From Nitrincola tibetensis (GTDB lineage: Bacteria; Pseudomonadota; Gammaproteobacteria; Pseudomonadales; Balneatricaceae): a stretch of DNA of 55,032 bases. The stretch covers positions 1 through 55,032 of the forward strand of contig NZ_QKRX01000018.1 of NCBI RefSeq assembly GCF_003284585.1. Reading direction: 5' to 3'. The translations under genes were made by a program, and so were the position numbers. The notes below the pieces were generated by a model. It saw only the letters and a list, made by a program, of their open reading frames with translations, ran no database searches and was not told where the DNA came from. Every line of letters starts with the position of its first letter. Within the stretch, counting starts at the first letter, position 1. Below are positions 33,603-43,029 of the stretch, one piece after another.

Positions 33603-35558
33603 CTAAGCCGCGGCCGCTGCACGATTGTTTTGTCGACGGTAACGCTTATCACTGGCTGACAAAATGCCACCGGCGGTCATCAACAATGCGCCTAACCATA
33701 ACCAACGCACAAAAGGCTTGTACTGTAAACGAATCGCCCAAGCACCACCGTCTAGCTCTTCGCCCATGGCAATGTATAAGTCTCTAAACAAACCTGGATC
33801 CAAGGCCACTTCCGTCATCGACATTCCGCGTGCAGTGTACATGCGTTTTTCGGGATACATAATACGGTAGGGTTCACCCTTGTATAAGACGCGAATACGC
33901 CCCATATCTGAGGTGTAGTTAGGCCCTTGAACTTTACGCACACCATCGAAAATAAAGGTATAGTCCCTAAATTCAAGTTGATCACCCGCCTGCATGCGAG
34001 CATCACGATGTTCAACGAAGATAGACACCATCGCAACCCCGACGACCAGAACGGCCACGCCAAGATGAGCAAGCAACATACCGTAATAACTGCGAGATTG
34101 CTTTGTCACCGCTCCCCACAAACTGTCACGGTTACGTGCCCGATTGAAGTAATCGCGAATCCAACTAAAGACAATCCAATAGGCTAAGGTTAAGCCTAGG
34201 GTTACCCAAAACTCTAGGACACCACTATAAGCATAACTGGTGATGACACCTGCTAGAATTGCAATCACGGCTGGCAACCAAAGCTGCTTAACCAAATAGC
34301 TTGGCTCTGTGTGCTTCCAACGACTAACCGCCGCGATGCCCATAAAGACAATCATTAAGGACATAATCGGCACAAACAAGGCATTGAAGTACGGAGGACC
34401 TACCGAGATCTTACCTAGATTCAAGGCGTCCATCACCAGCGGATACAAGGTGCCGATCAACACCATTGCGCACGACACTGTCAGCAATATGTTATTAACC
34501 AACAGCAATGACTCTCTGGAAGACAGCGAGAACGTGGATTCACTTTTTACCGAGCCTGCACGAATGGCATACAGCAGTAGCGACCCACCTATCACAAAAA
34601 TCAGCATGCCCAGTATAAACAAGCCCCGCTCGGGATCGGTTGCAAAGGCATGAACAGAAGTCAATACGCCCGATCTGACCAAGAAGGTTCCCAACAGACT
34701 CAAGCAGAAGGCGGATATTGCCAAGAGCACTGTCCAGCTTTTAAACACACCACGCTTTTCTGTAACAGCCAAGCTGTGAATCAGAGCAGTGGCCACTAGC
34801 CAAGGCATTAGTGAAGCATTTTCAACAGGGTCCCAGAACCACCAGCCGCCCCAGCCTAATTCGTAATAAGCCCACCAACTTCCCAGGCCAATCCCCAAGG
34901 TCAGAAAAGCCCATGCAACGTTTGTCCAAGGACGTGACCAGCGCGCCCAAGCCGCATCTAAACGGCCACTTAAGAGAGCGGCGATGGCAAATGAAAAGGC
35001 AACAGAAAGACCGACATACCCCATGTAGAGTGTGGGTGGATGCACAATTAGACCGAAATCCTGCAACAGTGGATTAAGGTCGGCTCCTTCCATTGGGTAG
35101 CCCGGTAAGAAGCGATCAAAAGGACTGGACGTAAATAAGATAAACAACAGAAATGCAGCGGTGATCATCCCCATTACGGATAAGACTCGGCCGATAATAT
35201 CCAATGGCAAATTACGGCTTTTTACTGCAACGGCCAGCGTCCAAACCGCTTGAATCCAGACCCAGAGCAAGAGAGAGCCTTCATGCCCGCCCCAAATAGC
35301 ACTGATTTTAAAAAACCAAGGTAAAGCGGTATTGGAGCCATTGGCCACATACACCACGGAGAAGTCATTGGTTAAAAAGGCATAACCTAAGCATACCATC
35401 GCAATGCTTAGGAAAAAGAACACACCCTTACTCAAGGGGCGCGCATAATCAACCCACAGCTTATTACCGGTATAAGCGCCCACCATCGGCACCACGGATA
35501 AAATCAAGGCCAAGCACAAGGCAAGGATCGTTGAAAACGTACCTAACTCTGGAATCAT
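33603..35558 (-). CDS. ccmF: Haem lyase component CcmF
   Basis: 651 residues with about 15 transmembrane segments. The tryptophan-rich haem-handling motif WWD is visible (LGWGGWWFWDPVENASLMPW), along with GGHEGSLLLWVW and VHPPTLYMGYVG. CcmF is the central subunit of the ligation complex that attaches haem to apocytochrome c in the periplasm. It sits between ccmE and ccmG. Confidence 0.97.
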   Translation of the reverse strand: MIPELGTFSTILALCLALILSVVPMVGAYTGNKLWVDYARPLSKGVFFFLSIAMVCLGYAFLTNDFSVVYVANGSNTALPWFFKISAIWGGHEGSLLLWVWIQAVWTLAVAVKSRNLPLDIIGRVLSVMGMITAAFLLFILFTSSPFDRFLPGYPMEGADLNPLLQDFGLIVHPPTLYMGYVGLSVAFSFAIAALLSGRLDAAWARWSRPWTNVAWAFLTLGIGLGSWWAYYELGWGGWWFWDPVENASLMPWLVATALIHSLAVTEKRGVFKSWTVLLAISAFCLSLLGTFLVRSGVLTSVHAFATDPERGLFILGMLIFVIGGSLLLYAIRAGSVKSESTFSLSSRESLLLVNNILLTVSCAMVLIGTLYPLVMDALNLGKISVGPPYFNALFVPIMSLMIVFMGIAAVSRWKHTEPSYLVKQLWLPAVIAILAGVITSYAYSGVLEFWVTLGLTLAYWIVFSWIRDYFNRARNRDSLWGAVTKQSRSYYGMLLAHLGVAVLVVGVAMVSIFVEHRDARMQAGDQLEFRDYTFIFDGVRKVQGPNYTSDMGRIRVLYKGEPYRIMYPEKRMYTARGMSMTEVALDPGLFRDLYIAMGEELDGGAWAIRLQYKPFVRWLWLGALLMTAGGILSASDKRYRRQNNRAAAAA

Positions 35559-35561
35559 GTT

Positions 35562-36023
35562 TTAATAACCTTTTGCGGCTTCAGGCATTGGGGGCATTTT
35601 ACCGGCCTTGGCTAAGGCTTCAGCAACTTCTGGAGGCATGTAGTTTTCATCATGCTTGGCAAGCACTTCCGAGGCAATTAAACGACCATCGGCCGCCAGC
35701 ATACCCTGGGCAACAATTCCTTGCCCCTCGCGGAATAAATCAGGCAAAATTCCGGTGTATTCAACGGTTGTTGCATGAGCATAATCCGTGATGTCGAATT
35801 CAACACGCAGGCTTGTTGGGTCTCGGCGAATACTGCCCTCTACCACCATACCTCCCGCTCGAATCCGTGTGTCTTTAGGTGCTTCACCCATGTAAATTTC
35901 ACTGGGTGAATAAAACAGGTTGATGTTCTGACTCAGCGCATAAGCAGTCAAACCCACGGCAACACTGGCCCCAAGAACAATCACTAGTACGAGTGTCAAT
36001 CGCTGTTTGCGTTGTGCATTCAT
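35562..36023 (-). CDS. ccmE: Periplasmic haem chaperone CcmE
   Basis: 153 residues from ATG 36023, chosen because GGAGGAAA lies upstream and the start overlaps the ccmD stop (ATGA); a longer upstream extension is open but reads through ccmD in another frame. An N-terminal membrane anchor (about 9-30) is followed by an OB-fold domain with the covalent haem-binding histidine in [12 protein letters not shown]. It carries haem from CcmC to CcmF. Confidence 0.96.
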   Translation of the reverse strand: MNAQRKQRLTLVLVIVLGASVAVGLTAYALSQNINLFYSPSEIYMGEAPKDTRIRAGGMVVEGSIRRDPTSLRVEFDITDYAHATTVEYTGILPDLFREGQGIVAQGMLAADGRLIASEVLAKHDENYMPPEVAEALAKAGKMPPMPEAAKGY

Positions 36024-36202
36024 GATGAAGTTTCCTCCTCTCTGCGTAGACGACGCTGTTGCTCGGTGATCAGACGCTTCCGTGTCAATATAGGACTCAG
36101 TACGCAGCCAAGCATCACTGCAAGACCTAACGCATAACTGCTCCACACATAAAGACCATGACCACCCATGGCTAAAAACTCTGAAAAGCTGTCGAAACTC
36201 AC
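36020..36202 (-). CDS. ccmD: Small haem exporter accessory protein CcmD
   Basis: 60 residues from GTG 36202, one nucleotide after the ccmC stop; an upstream ATG at 36271 lies inside ccmC and is unlikely. It has the CcmD pattern: [20 protein letters not shown] (conserved GxYVW and one transmembrane helix), then a basic tail. It helps release haem-loaded CcmE from CcmC. Confidence 0.93.
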   Translation of the reverse strand: MSFDSFSEFLAMGGHGLYVWSSYALGLAVMLGCVLSPILTRKRLITEQQRRLRREEETSS

Positions 36203-36203
36203 C

Positions 36204-36965
36204 TTAACCTCGCATTTGCAGCAATAATTCTCGAACCCAGCTTGTCCGCCGTTCACGATGCAATATTTCATTGCGTAAGCGCAACATCAGTACAACGGCA
36301 AAAAAGCAGTAGAACCCTATCACCATGATTAACAATGGAATCCACATTTCTGGTGGCATTGCTGGTTTTTCCGTCACCTTAAAGGTGGCAGGTTGATGCA
36401 GAGTATTCCACCAATCAACGGAATACTTAATGATTGGAATATTGACCAAGCCCACTAAGGCTAACACCGCCGTTGATTGTGCTGCAGTAGACTCACTTTC
36501 AATCGCAGAGTTCAGTGCAATCACGCCTAAATACAAAAAAAGCAGGATTAACATAGAGGTAAGACGTGCATCCCAAACCCACCAAGAGCCCCAAGTAGGT
36601 TTCCCCCATATCGCGCCGGTCGCTAAGGCCAAGACCGCTAGTGCAGCCCCTATGGGCGCACAGGACTTCGCGACCATGTCGGCCACCTTCATCTTCCAAA
36701 TCAGACCAATTGCTCCGGCAATCGCCATCGTCAGGTAAATGGACTGAGCCATGTAGGCGGTTGGTACATGAAGATAAATAATGCGAAAGCTATTGCCTTG
36801 CTGATAGTCAGGTGGGGCGAATGCCAAGCCCCATACCGTTCCGATCATCAACAAGAGCAATGCAGCAATTGCAAACCCGGGCAACAAACGACCCGTAATT
36901 TGATAACACCAACGCGGTGAGGCCAGTTGGTAAAACCAACGCGGCATCCAGTTTTTTCCTGCCAT
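36204..36965 (-). CDS. ccmC: Haem handling membrane protein CcmC
   Basis: 253 residues, six transmembrane segments, with the WWD motif GKPTWGSWWVWDARLTSML and conserved histidines (YLHVPTAYMAQ, WNTLHQPA). CcmC loads haem onto CcmE. It lies 8 bp after ccmB. Confidence 0.97.
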   Translation of the reverse strand: MAGKNWMPRWFYQLASPRWCYQITGRLLPGFAIAALLLLMIGTVWGLAFAPPDYQQGNSFRIIYLHVPTAYMAQSIYLTMAIAGAIGLIWKMKVADMVAKSCAPIGAALAVLALATGAIWGKPTWGSWWVWDARLTSMLILLFLYLGVIALNSAIESESTAAQSTAVLALVGLVNIPIIKYSVDWWNTLHQPATFKVTEKPAMPPEMWIPLLIMVIGFYCFFAVVLMLRLRNEILHRERRTSWVRELLLQMRG

Positions 36966-36973
36966 ATCGCTAT

Positions 36974-37711
36974 CTACCCACTTACTGAAATTCTTAATGC
37001 CGCCGCGATCGCTAAGGGGGCTAAAGTCAAGCCCATCACCAGCATCGCGCCCAACAAAGCCAAATGCCCTGCAACAGGCAAACCTGTCAGTGAAGCCTCA
37101 ATTGCGGCAGTGCCAAAAATTAACACAGGTATGTATAAAGGAATCACCAGTAATGAAACCAAGACCCCACCTTTACGCAACCCAACGGTTAATGCTGCAC
37201 CTATACCACCGACCAAACTTAACGTCGGTGTCCCTATCAAAAGGCTCAAAACTAACCCGCCCATCCCCTCAAAAGGTAAGAACAACATAACGCCTAACAA
37301 AGGCGCCATCAGGGTTAGCGGTAAGCCTGTCATCATCCAATGCGAAATAACCTTGCCTAATACCACAAAATACAAAGGTTGCGGACTGACCAAAATTTGC
37401 TCTAGCGATCCGTCTTCAAAATCAGACCGAAATAAACTGTCCATTGACAATAAGGTCGATAACAACGCAGCAACCCAGACCACACCGGGCGCTATTGTAG
37501 ATAGCAATTTAGGCTCAGGGCTCACCCCTAGTGGAAATAACGAAGCCACCATCAAAAAAAAGATCAGTGGATTCACCCAGTCACTTTGCCGCCTAAAAGC
37601 CAACTTAACATCGCGTTTTAAGGTCGCCAGCAAAATTTTACCGGGGCTAAATGATTCACTTTCTAAATCCGGCTTAAATTCAGGCAGCTTTTTAGTCTGG
37701 AAAGCACTCAT
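36974..37711 (-). CDS. ccmB: Cytochrome c maturation ABC transporter permease CcmB
   Basis: 245 residues with six hydrophobic segments and the conserved DFEDGSLEQILVSPQPLYFVV region. It forms the ABC unit with CcmA that drives release of holo-CcmE. It overlaps ccmA by 4 bp. Confidence 0.95.
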   Translation of the reverse strand: MSAFQTKKLPEFKPDLESESFSPGKILLATLKRDVKLAFRRQSDWVNPLIFFLMVASLFPLGVSPEPKLLSTIAPGVVWVAALLSTLLSMDSLFRSDFEDGSLEQILVSPQPLYFVVLGKVISHWMMTGLPLTLMAPLLGVMLFLPFEGMGGLVLSLLIGTPTLSLVGGIGAALTVGLRKGGVLVSLLVIPLYIPVLIFGTAAIEASLTGLPVAGHLALLGAMLVMGLTLAPLAIAAALRISVSG

Positions 37712-38346
37712 TTAGTTCCCACTTGCTTATCTAAATTGACTCTGCGCACGAACTGCCCCAAATTAAGTTCATGATGTGTCGTCAAAATAACAGCCCCACC
37801 CCGCTCAGCATGTGCAAGTAGCAGCGCCTCTTGTGCGGCCACTCCCTGCTTATCAATGGCCGTAAAGGGCTCATCCAAGATCCACAACAACGCTTGACTC
37901 AAATACAAACGTGCTAATCCTACGCGACGATTTTGTCCAGCCGACAACATATGGCAAGGAACGTCTTCAAACCCTCGCAATCCTACCTCGGATAAGGCGT
38001 GGCATATTTGTCCAACGTCAAGACTTGGGTGTAAAGCCATAAACCAACGAAGATTCTCTTCAGGGGTCAAGACGGCTTTAACACCTGGCTGGTGCCCTAA
38101 ATACAATAAATCGTTGCGATACGCGAGCGAATCATCATGAATGGATTCGCCTTTCCAATAAATTTCACCTTCGTAGTGCCGGCTTAATGCACCCAGTATT
38201 CTGAGCAACGTAGTTTTACCACTGCCGTTTTGGCCTTCTATTTGAACGACATCACCCGCAGAGACATCGAAAGAGAGTTGATCAAATAAAACGCGATCAT
38301 CGCGCTCACAAAATAACTTTTTGACAATCAATAGTGGCTCAGACAC
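37708..38346 (-). CDS. ccmA: Cytochrome c maturation ABC transporter ATPase CcmA
   Basis: 212 residues. Walker A GQNGSGKTTLLR, signature-like LSAGQNRRVGLARL (SAGQ as in other CcmA), Walker B LLWILDEPFTAID, and switch histidine in ILTTHHELN. First gene of the nine-gene ccm operon; the 172-bp gap to divergent fliK must contain its promoter. Confidence 0.95.
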   Translation of the reverse strand: MSEPLLIVKKLFCERDDRVLFDQLSFDVSAGDVVQIEGQNGSGKTTLLRILGALSRHYEGEIYWKGESIHDDSLAYRNDLLYLGHQPGVKAVLTPEENLRWFMALHPSLDVGQICHALSEVGLRGFEDVPCHMLSAGQNRRVGLARLYLSQALLWILDEPFTAIDKQGVAAQEALLLAHAERGGAVILTTHHELNLGQFVRRVNLDKQVGTK

Positions 38347-38518
38347 TCACTGACCCTTACACTGAACAGATCAAACAGGATGGATGATCAACATACTTAA
38401 TAAATTACAATCTTGGCCGACATAGCTATATCAGCATATTATAAACTTTAGGCGTTCAAGAGTCAGCGCTACTTAGGGCTTTAAAATACCCTTCCTACGT
38501 TGCATTACGAGGTTTTAA

Positions 38519-40150
38519 GTGTTAGCAAACCTAAACATACAGTCAATGCGACTCCTGACTGAGGGTTCAACCCCTCGCGAAAGAGACTTGAATCAATTGC
38601 TCCCAGCAGGTAAAAGCTTACCTGCCACAGTCACGAGTGTGACTCAGCATCCAACCCAGATTTCAAGCTATCGAATTCAGGCCGAACTTGCTGGACGTCT
38701 AATCGAACTGATTACATCAAGACCCTTGCCACAAGGTAGTCAAGTCACGCTGAGCCGAGACGCTCAGGGGAATTTGCAATTACAACTTGCCAATAGCAGT
38801 GCGACGGCACGTCCAACCCCCGAAGCCGCCGCCCAAGCCAGTGGGCGCGAGGCTGCAGCTCAGGCAAAAACAAACTTACCCACGTTTATTCTAAACATCA
38901 GCACAAGTTCATTACCTAAAGTTGCGACGCTACCCTTAAACACACCACTACCGGGTGTGATTTTGTCGTCGCCACAAGACACAGCGATTCGCCCCAATGC
39001 ACCTCAGCTTCCGGTGTCGGCAAATACAACGAATACGGCCCCAGCAAACACTACGCCTACGAACACTGCACCGCTCCCCCCTACAACGACCGCGCCGTCA
39101 GCCTCAAGCACTACGGAGGCTACAAATAACCGCCCCTTGCCTGCCGCGTTACAACCATCTACCTCTCTGCCTCGTCCGCAAGGCTTTGCCGTTCGTGTTG
39201 CTATTGCCGGAATTGCGCTCGATCTGATCGCACCACGCCCCTTGCAATCGGGCCAACAAATCACGGCATCGGTCACGGAAAATGGCCGTATTATGATTCA
39301 ACTACCACAGCCGGCACTGCCTATTGCCCAGCAAGCACAAACTCAAGCCATCATGAATCAAGCCTTACGTGAGGTTTTACCTACACAACTTCCGTTGGCC
39401 GATGGTTTAAACCAACTCATGCAACTGACTGATCGCACCTCTGTTAAACAAAATTCAGCATTAAATCAGCTCATTCAATCCATGCTGAATTTATTCAGTG
39501 TTAAACCTGGCAGCCCTGAAGCAGGCGAAACCATCGCTCGAAATCTGCAACAAGGTGGTTTACTGACAGAAGGTCGACTTAACCAGACATCAGGCCAAAA
39601 TCAGCCTGTCGATTTGAAGCAACAACTTGGGCAACTGCTAAAATTATCCGAGCAACTGCCAACACAGGTTCGAGAGCAACTGAGCCAACTCGTAAACGCT
39701 TTACTGGCACGCTCCACGTCTCAACAAATTAGCAGCTTACAACAATGGAGAGAGTTACCGGATGGAGGGCAAGAGCGCCATTACCGCTTGGACTTACCCA
39801 TTCAACAACAAGACAAACTGGACAATGCAGAGCTACGAATCACTGAACATCGCCGCCGAGATGAACAAGGGGAATTTGTCACCCTATGGAGTGTTCATTT
39901 GCATTTTAATCTAGAGGAAGCGGGCGCTGTTGACGCTGATTTAATGCTGCGAGAGGATTTATCCTTAAGTGCTCGCTTTTGGGCAGAGCAAAAGGACACG
40001 TTGCAACTGATTCAAAATCGTTTAATTGGCTTTGAAGCAGACTTAAGAAGCCAAGGATTTAACGTAGAACCCATTCATGTTCGCTTAGGAAAAGCACACA
40101 ATCCGGTTGCACCTCTTTTACAAAAGCGATTGGTGGACTTGCATACATGA
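38519..40150 (+). CDS. fliK: Flagellar hook-length control protein
   Basis: 543 residues from GTG 38519 (GAGG upstream). The first about 330 residues are low in complexity, rich in Gln/Ala/Pro/Thr, including a TNTAPANTTPTNTAPLPPTT stretch. The C-terminal domain (about 400-530) carries the FliK-type region with WRELPDGGQERHYRLDLPI and an amphipathic end. It is a secreted ruler that switches flagellar export from hook to filament. Pairing with an FlhB C-domain gene, overlapping by 4 bp, supports the call. Confidence 0.88.
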   Translation: MLANLNIQSMRLLTEGSTPRERDLNQLLPAGKSLPATVTSVTQHPTQISSYRIQAELAGRLIELITSRPLPQGSQVTLSRDAQGNLQLQLANSSATARPTPEAAAQASGREAAAQAKTNLPTFILNISTSSLPKVATLPLNTPLPGVILSSPQDTAIRPNAPQLPVSANTTNTAPANTTPTNTAPLPPTTTAPSASSTTEATNNRPLPAALQPSTSLPRPQGFAVRVAIAGIALDLIAPRPLQSGQQITASVTENGRIMIQLPQPALPIAQQAQTQAIMNQALREVLPTQLPLADGLNQLMQLTDRTSVKQNSALNQLIQSMLNLFSVKPGSPEAGETIARNLQQGGLLTEGRLNQTSGQNQPVDLKQQLGQLLKLSEQLPTQVREQLSQLVNALLARSTSQQISSLQQWRELPDGGQERHYRLDLPIQQQDKLDNAELRITEHRRRDEQGEFVTLWSVHLHFNLEEAGAVDADLMLREDLSLSARFWAEQKDTLQLIQNRLIGFEADLRSQGFNVEPIHVRLGKAHNPVAPLLQKRLVDLHT

Positions 40151-40416
40151 AGGAAATAGACCTCAATAAAAAAGCCATTGCACTGAAGTATGATCAGGAA
40201 AAAGGAGCGGCACCAACGGTCGTTGCTAAAGGAAAAGGTCTGATTGCCGAACAAATACTTGCGTTGGCAAAAGAGAATAATATCCATATCCACGAGAGCC
40301 CCGAGTTAATCGAGGTACTCATACGTTTAGAGCTGGGTGAAGAAATACCGGAAGCCTTGTACAAGGCAATCGCCGAAGTAATTGCCTTTGCGTACAATTT
40401 AAAACAAAAGCCTTAA
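40147..40416 (+). CDS. fhlB: FlhB C-terminal-domain homologue (FhlB type)
   Basis: 89 residues matching only the cytoplasmic switch domain of FlhB/YscU (KAIALKYDQEKGAAPTVVAKG, ESPELIEVLIRLELGEEIP). The autocleavage NPTH motif is replaced by AAPT, so self-cleavage is not expected. Such stand-alone domains are commonly found beside fliK in gammaproteobacteria. Its stop codon shares the TTAA palindrome with the convergent sufE stop. Confidence 0.9.
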   Translation: MKEIDLNKKAIALKYDQEKGAAPTVVAKGKGLIAEQILALAKENNIHIHESPELIEVLIRLELGEEIPEALYKAIAEVIAFAYNLKQKP

Positions 40417-40838
40417 GCCGCTTGAGCAGCCGCTGTATCTTGAATGCGCTTTACCATTGAACGTAACCCATTACCACGGCTCGGGCTCAAGTGCCGGATC
40501 AAATTCAAGGCATCAAAATACGCATCTATATCAAATGCTAAGATTTCATTTGGCGCTTTACCATTATAGGCCGCTAACACCACGGCCAATAAACCACGCA
40601 CAATATGCGAGTTACTATCCGCTTCAAACATCAGCTTGCCTTGTTCTTTATGCTCGGCCAGCCAAACTAAACTCTGACACCCTTTCACCTGATTGGCTTC
40701 GGTTTGAAGCGATTCTGGCATAGAAGGAAGCTCTTTGCCTAAATCAATAATATAGCGGTATCGATCCTCCCAACTGTCAAAAAACGAGAGAGTATCTATC
40801 ACCTCATCGGCGCTAATATCGATGCCGAATTGCTTCAT
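40413..40838 (-). CDS. sufE: Cysteine desulfuration protein SufE
   Basis: 141 residues from ATG 40838, preceded by GAAGGAAA; a TTG 15 nt upstream is the alternative. It accepts persulfide sulfur from SufS and passes it to SufBCD. The acceptor cysteine is in NQVKGCQSLVWL. The rest (RYRYIIDLGKELP, RGLLAVVLAAYNGK, HLSPSRGNGLRSMVKRI) follows the family. Last gene of the SUF operon. Confidence 0.96.
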   Translation of the reverse strand: MKQFGIDISADEVIDTLSFFDSWEDRYRYIIDLGKELPSMPESLQTEANQVKGCQSLVWLAEHKEQGKLMFEADSNSHIVRGLLAVVLAAYNGKAPNEILAFDIDAYFDALNLIRHLSPSRGNGLRSMVKRIQDTAAAQAA

Positions 40839-40861
40839 ACATTTTTCCTTCAATGAAATGC

Positions 40862-41395
40862 TTAGTAGAACATGCCCGTCGCAAGCTGCGCTTCTTCACT
40901 CATCATATCGCGTTGCCAAGGTGGATCAAAGACCAGCTCCACTTTAACCGACTCCACGTTCGGAACCTTTGCCACACGATACTCAACATCGCCGACTAAA
41001 ACAGGTCCCATACCACAACCCGGCGCAGTGAGTGTCATTTGAATGTCCACTCGTTTACTGCTTTGATCAAGTGCTACACTGTAAATTAAGCCAAGATTAA
41101 CCAAATCAACGGGAATCTCTGGGTCATAAATGGTTTTTAATGCGTCCCAAACCTGCTCTTCTTGAATTTGATCATTCTCGGGAGCAGGAAATTCAAGCTT
41201 TTCTGGCTTTAAGCCAAGCATCTGAGCATCCGTACCATCCACCCGAACCATTTGACCACTCCAAGTAAGGGTATAGTTACCCCCTAAGGATTGAGTAATG
41301 GTAACAAACGTATCCTTCGGAATAACCACAGGAGTCCCTGCAGGAACGATTCGGGCGGGGCAATCTGCCACCGTGACAACCATGCGTCTTTCCAT
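40862..41395 (-). CDS. sufT: Fe-S assembly factor SufT (DUF59/MIP18)
   Basis: 177 residues. An N-terminal about 75-residue extension (VVTVADCPARIVPAGTPV) is followed by the DUF59 domain with TIYDPEIPVDLVNLGLIY, TLTAPGCGMGPVL and a C-terminal DPPWQRDMMSEEA. SufT helps Fe-S protein maturation. It begins 2 bp after the sufA-type gene ends and ends 23 bp before the sufE start. Confidence 0.93.
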   Translation of the reverse strand: MERRMVVTVADCPARIVPAGTPVVIPKDTFVTITQSLGGNYTLTWSGQMVRVDGTDAQMLGLKPEKLEFPAPENDQIQEEQVWDALKTIYDPEIPVDLVNLGLIYSVALDQSSKRVDIQMTLTAPGCGMGPVLVGDVEYRVAKVPNVESVKVELVFDPPWQRDMMSEEAQLATGMFY

Positions 41396-41397
41396 AT

Positions 41398-41760
41398 TCA
41401 GTCACTCACTGTAAAGCTTTCGCCACAGCCACACTCACTGGTGGCATTTGGATTAATAAACTTAATTTGACGGTTAATCCCCTCTCGAACAAAGTCAATT
41501 TGAGTCCCCGCTACAATCGGCAAACTGGCTTTATCAACCAATAAGCGAATGTCATCGGCCACCATCAGGTCAACATCATCCGCAAGGGATTCCGCCACAA
41601 AATCTAAAACATACATATAACCCGAACACCCGCTTGGCTTTACACTGAGACGAACGGCTTGTGCCTCAGGTTTACTCGCAAGCTGCTTACGAAAATGACT
41701 CAAAGCAGCAGGTAAAACCGTTACCGTCTGAGTTTGCGGATCAAATGATTCCACGGACAT
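41398..41760 (-). CDS. sufA: A-type Fe-S carrier protein (SufA/IscA/HesB family)
   Basis: 120 residues with the three conserved cysteines: Cys45 in KPSGCSGYMY and the C-terminal CGCGESFTV pair. Carries assembled clusters to targets. The position inside the suf run, between sufS and sufT, favours the name sufA over erpA or iscA. Confidence 0.93.
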   Translation of the reverse strand: MSVESFDPQTQTVTVLPAALSHFRKQLASKPEAQAVRLSVKPSGCSGYMYVLDFVAESLADDVDLMVADDIRLLVDKASLPIVAGTQIDFVREGINRQIKFINPNATSECGCGESFTVSD

Positions 41761-41779
41761 GAAACGTCTCCTTTGCTGT

Positions 41780-43000
41780 TTAAATCAAAAATTCACGTGC
41801 TTTTTCTAAGGCTTCAAATAAACGATCGACTTCAGACAGCGTATTGTAAAAGCTAAAACTGGCTCTAACGCTACCATCCAGCCCTAAGGCCTCCATCGCA
41901 GGCTGAGCACAATGGTTACCCGTTCTAACCGCAATGCCTTGCTGGTCCAGCAACATCCCCAGATCCGCCGAATGGACGCCCTCTAATACAAAACTCAGCA
42001 CGCAGACCTTTTCTTGAGAAACGCCCAAAACACGCATCCCCTCAAAGCCCTTCGCTTTTTCTTCCGCGTATTGTAACAGTTGTGCTTCGTGGTCAATCAG
42101 CGCTTGCTTGTCTAAGCCATTGAGGTACTTGATTGAGGCCGCCAACGCAATCGCATCCGCGATGTTAGGGGTACCGGCTTCGAACTTAAACGGCAGCTTG
42201 TTAAAGGTTGTGCCCGCAAAGCTGACACTTTCAATCATTTCCCCACCGCCCAACCAAGGTGGCATCGCCTCTAACAGTTCAGCTTTACCATACAAAGCAC
42301 CAATGCCCGTTGGACCGAAAAGCTTATGGCCTGAAAAAGTATAGAAATCGCAATCAAGCAGCTGCACATCGGCTAGAAAGTGCCCGGCACCCTGAGCACC
42401 GTCAACTAACACCTTTGCTCCAGCTCTATGCGCCATATCCACCATTTTTTTAACCGGATGGATGACACCTAGAGCGTTCGAAACATGCGCGAATGCAACC
42501 ATTTTAACTTGCTCATCCAGCAAGGTTTCATAGGCTTGCAAATCAATAATGCCTTCGTCCGTAATAGGAATAGGCACCACCTCGGCTCCAACCTCTTGTG
42601 CAACCAATTGCCACGGCACAATATTGGAGTGATGCTCAAGCATAGAGACCAGCACCTTATCGCCTTTGGATAAGTTCTGACGCCCCCAACTATAGGCAAC
42701 GAGGTTAATACTTTCAGTGCTTCCGCGAGTCCAAATAACAGATCGACTTTCAGGCGCATTAATGAACTCAGCAACAGTTTGACGCGCGGCTTCAAACTTC
42801 TCGGTCGCCCGATCACTCAAAGTGTGCGCACCTCGGTGAACATTACTGTTATCCAAGGAATAAAAATTCACCAATGCATCAATCATGGCCTGTGGTTTAT
42901 GCGTTGTCGCACCATTGTCTAAGTAGACAAGGGGGCGTCCATTAACCGTCTGATGCAATGCTGGAAAATCTGACCTTACTTTATCGATATCCAAACTCAC
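41780..43000 (-). CDS. sufS: Cysteine desulfurase SufS
   Basis: 406 residues, PLP-dependent, group II desulfurase. PLP lysine in FSGHKLFGPTGIGALYG, active cysteine in AVRTGNHCAQPAMEALG, substrate-binding region VIWTRGSTESINLVAYSWG. It mobilises sulfur from cysteine for the SufBCD scaffold via SufE. It lies 29 bp after sufD. Confidence 0.97.
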   Translation of the reverse strand: MSLDIDKVRSDFPALHQTVNGRPLVYLDNGATTHKPQAMIDALVNFYSLDNSNVHRGAHTLSDRATEKFEAARQTVAEFINAPESRSVIWTRGSTESINLVAYSWGRQNLSKGDKVLVSMLEHHSNIVPWQLVAQEVGAEVVPIPITDEGIIDLQAYETLLDEQVKMVAFAHVSNALGVIHPVKKMVDMAHRAGAKVLVDGAQGAGHFLADVQLLDCDFYTFSGHKLFGPTGIGALYGKAELLEAMPPWLGGGEMIESVSFAGTTFNKLPFKFEAGTPNIADAIALAASIKYLNGLDKQALIDHEAQLLQYAEEKAKGFEGMRVLGVSQEKVCVLSFVLEGVHSADLGMLLDQQGIAVRTGNHCAQPAMEALGLDGSVRASFSFYNTLSEVDRLFEALEKAREFLI

Positions 43001-43029
43001 TCAATCACCACCTTTCGCTAATCGATCGA

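Noticed and set aside
36927-37715. 262-codon plus-strand frame
   Set aside because: Antisense to ccmB; composition is that of a complement of membrane-protein codons.
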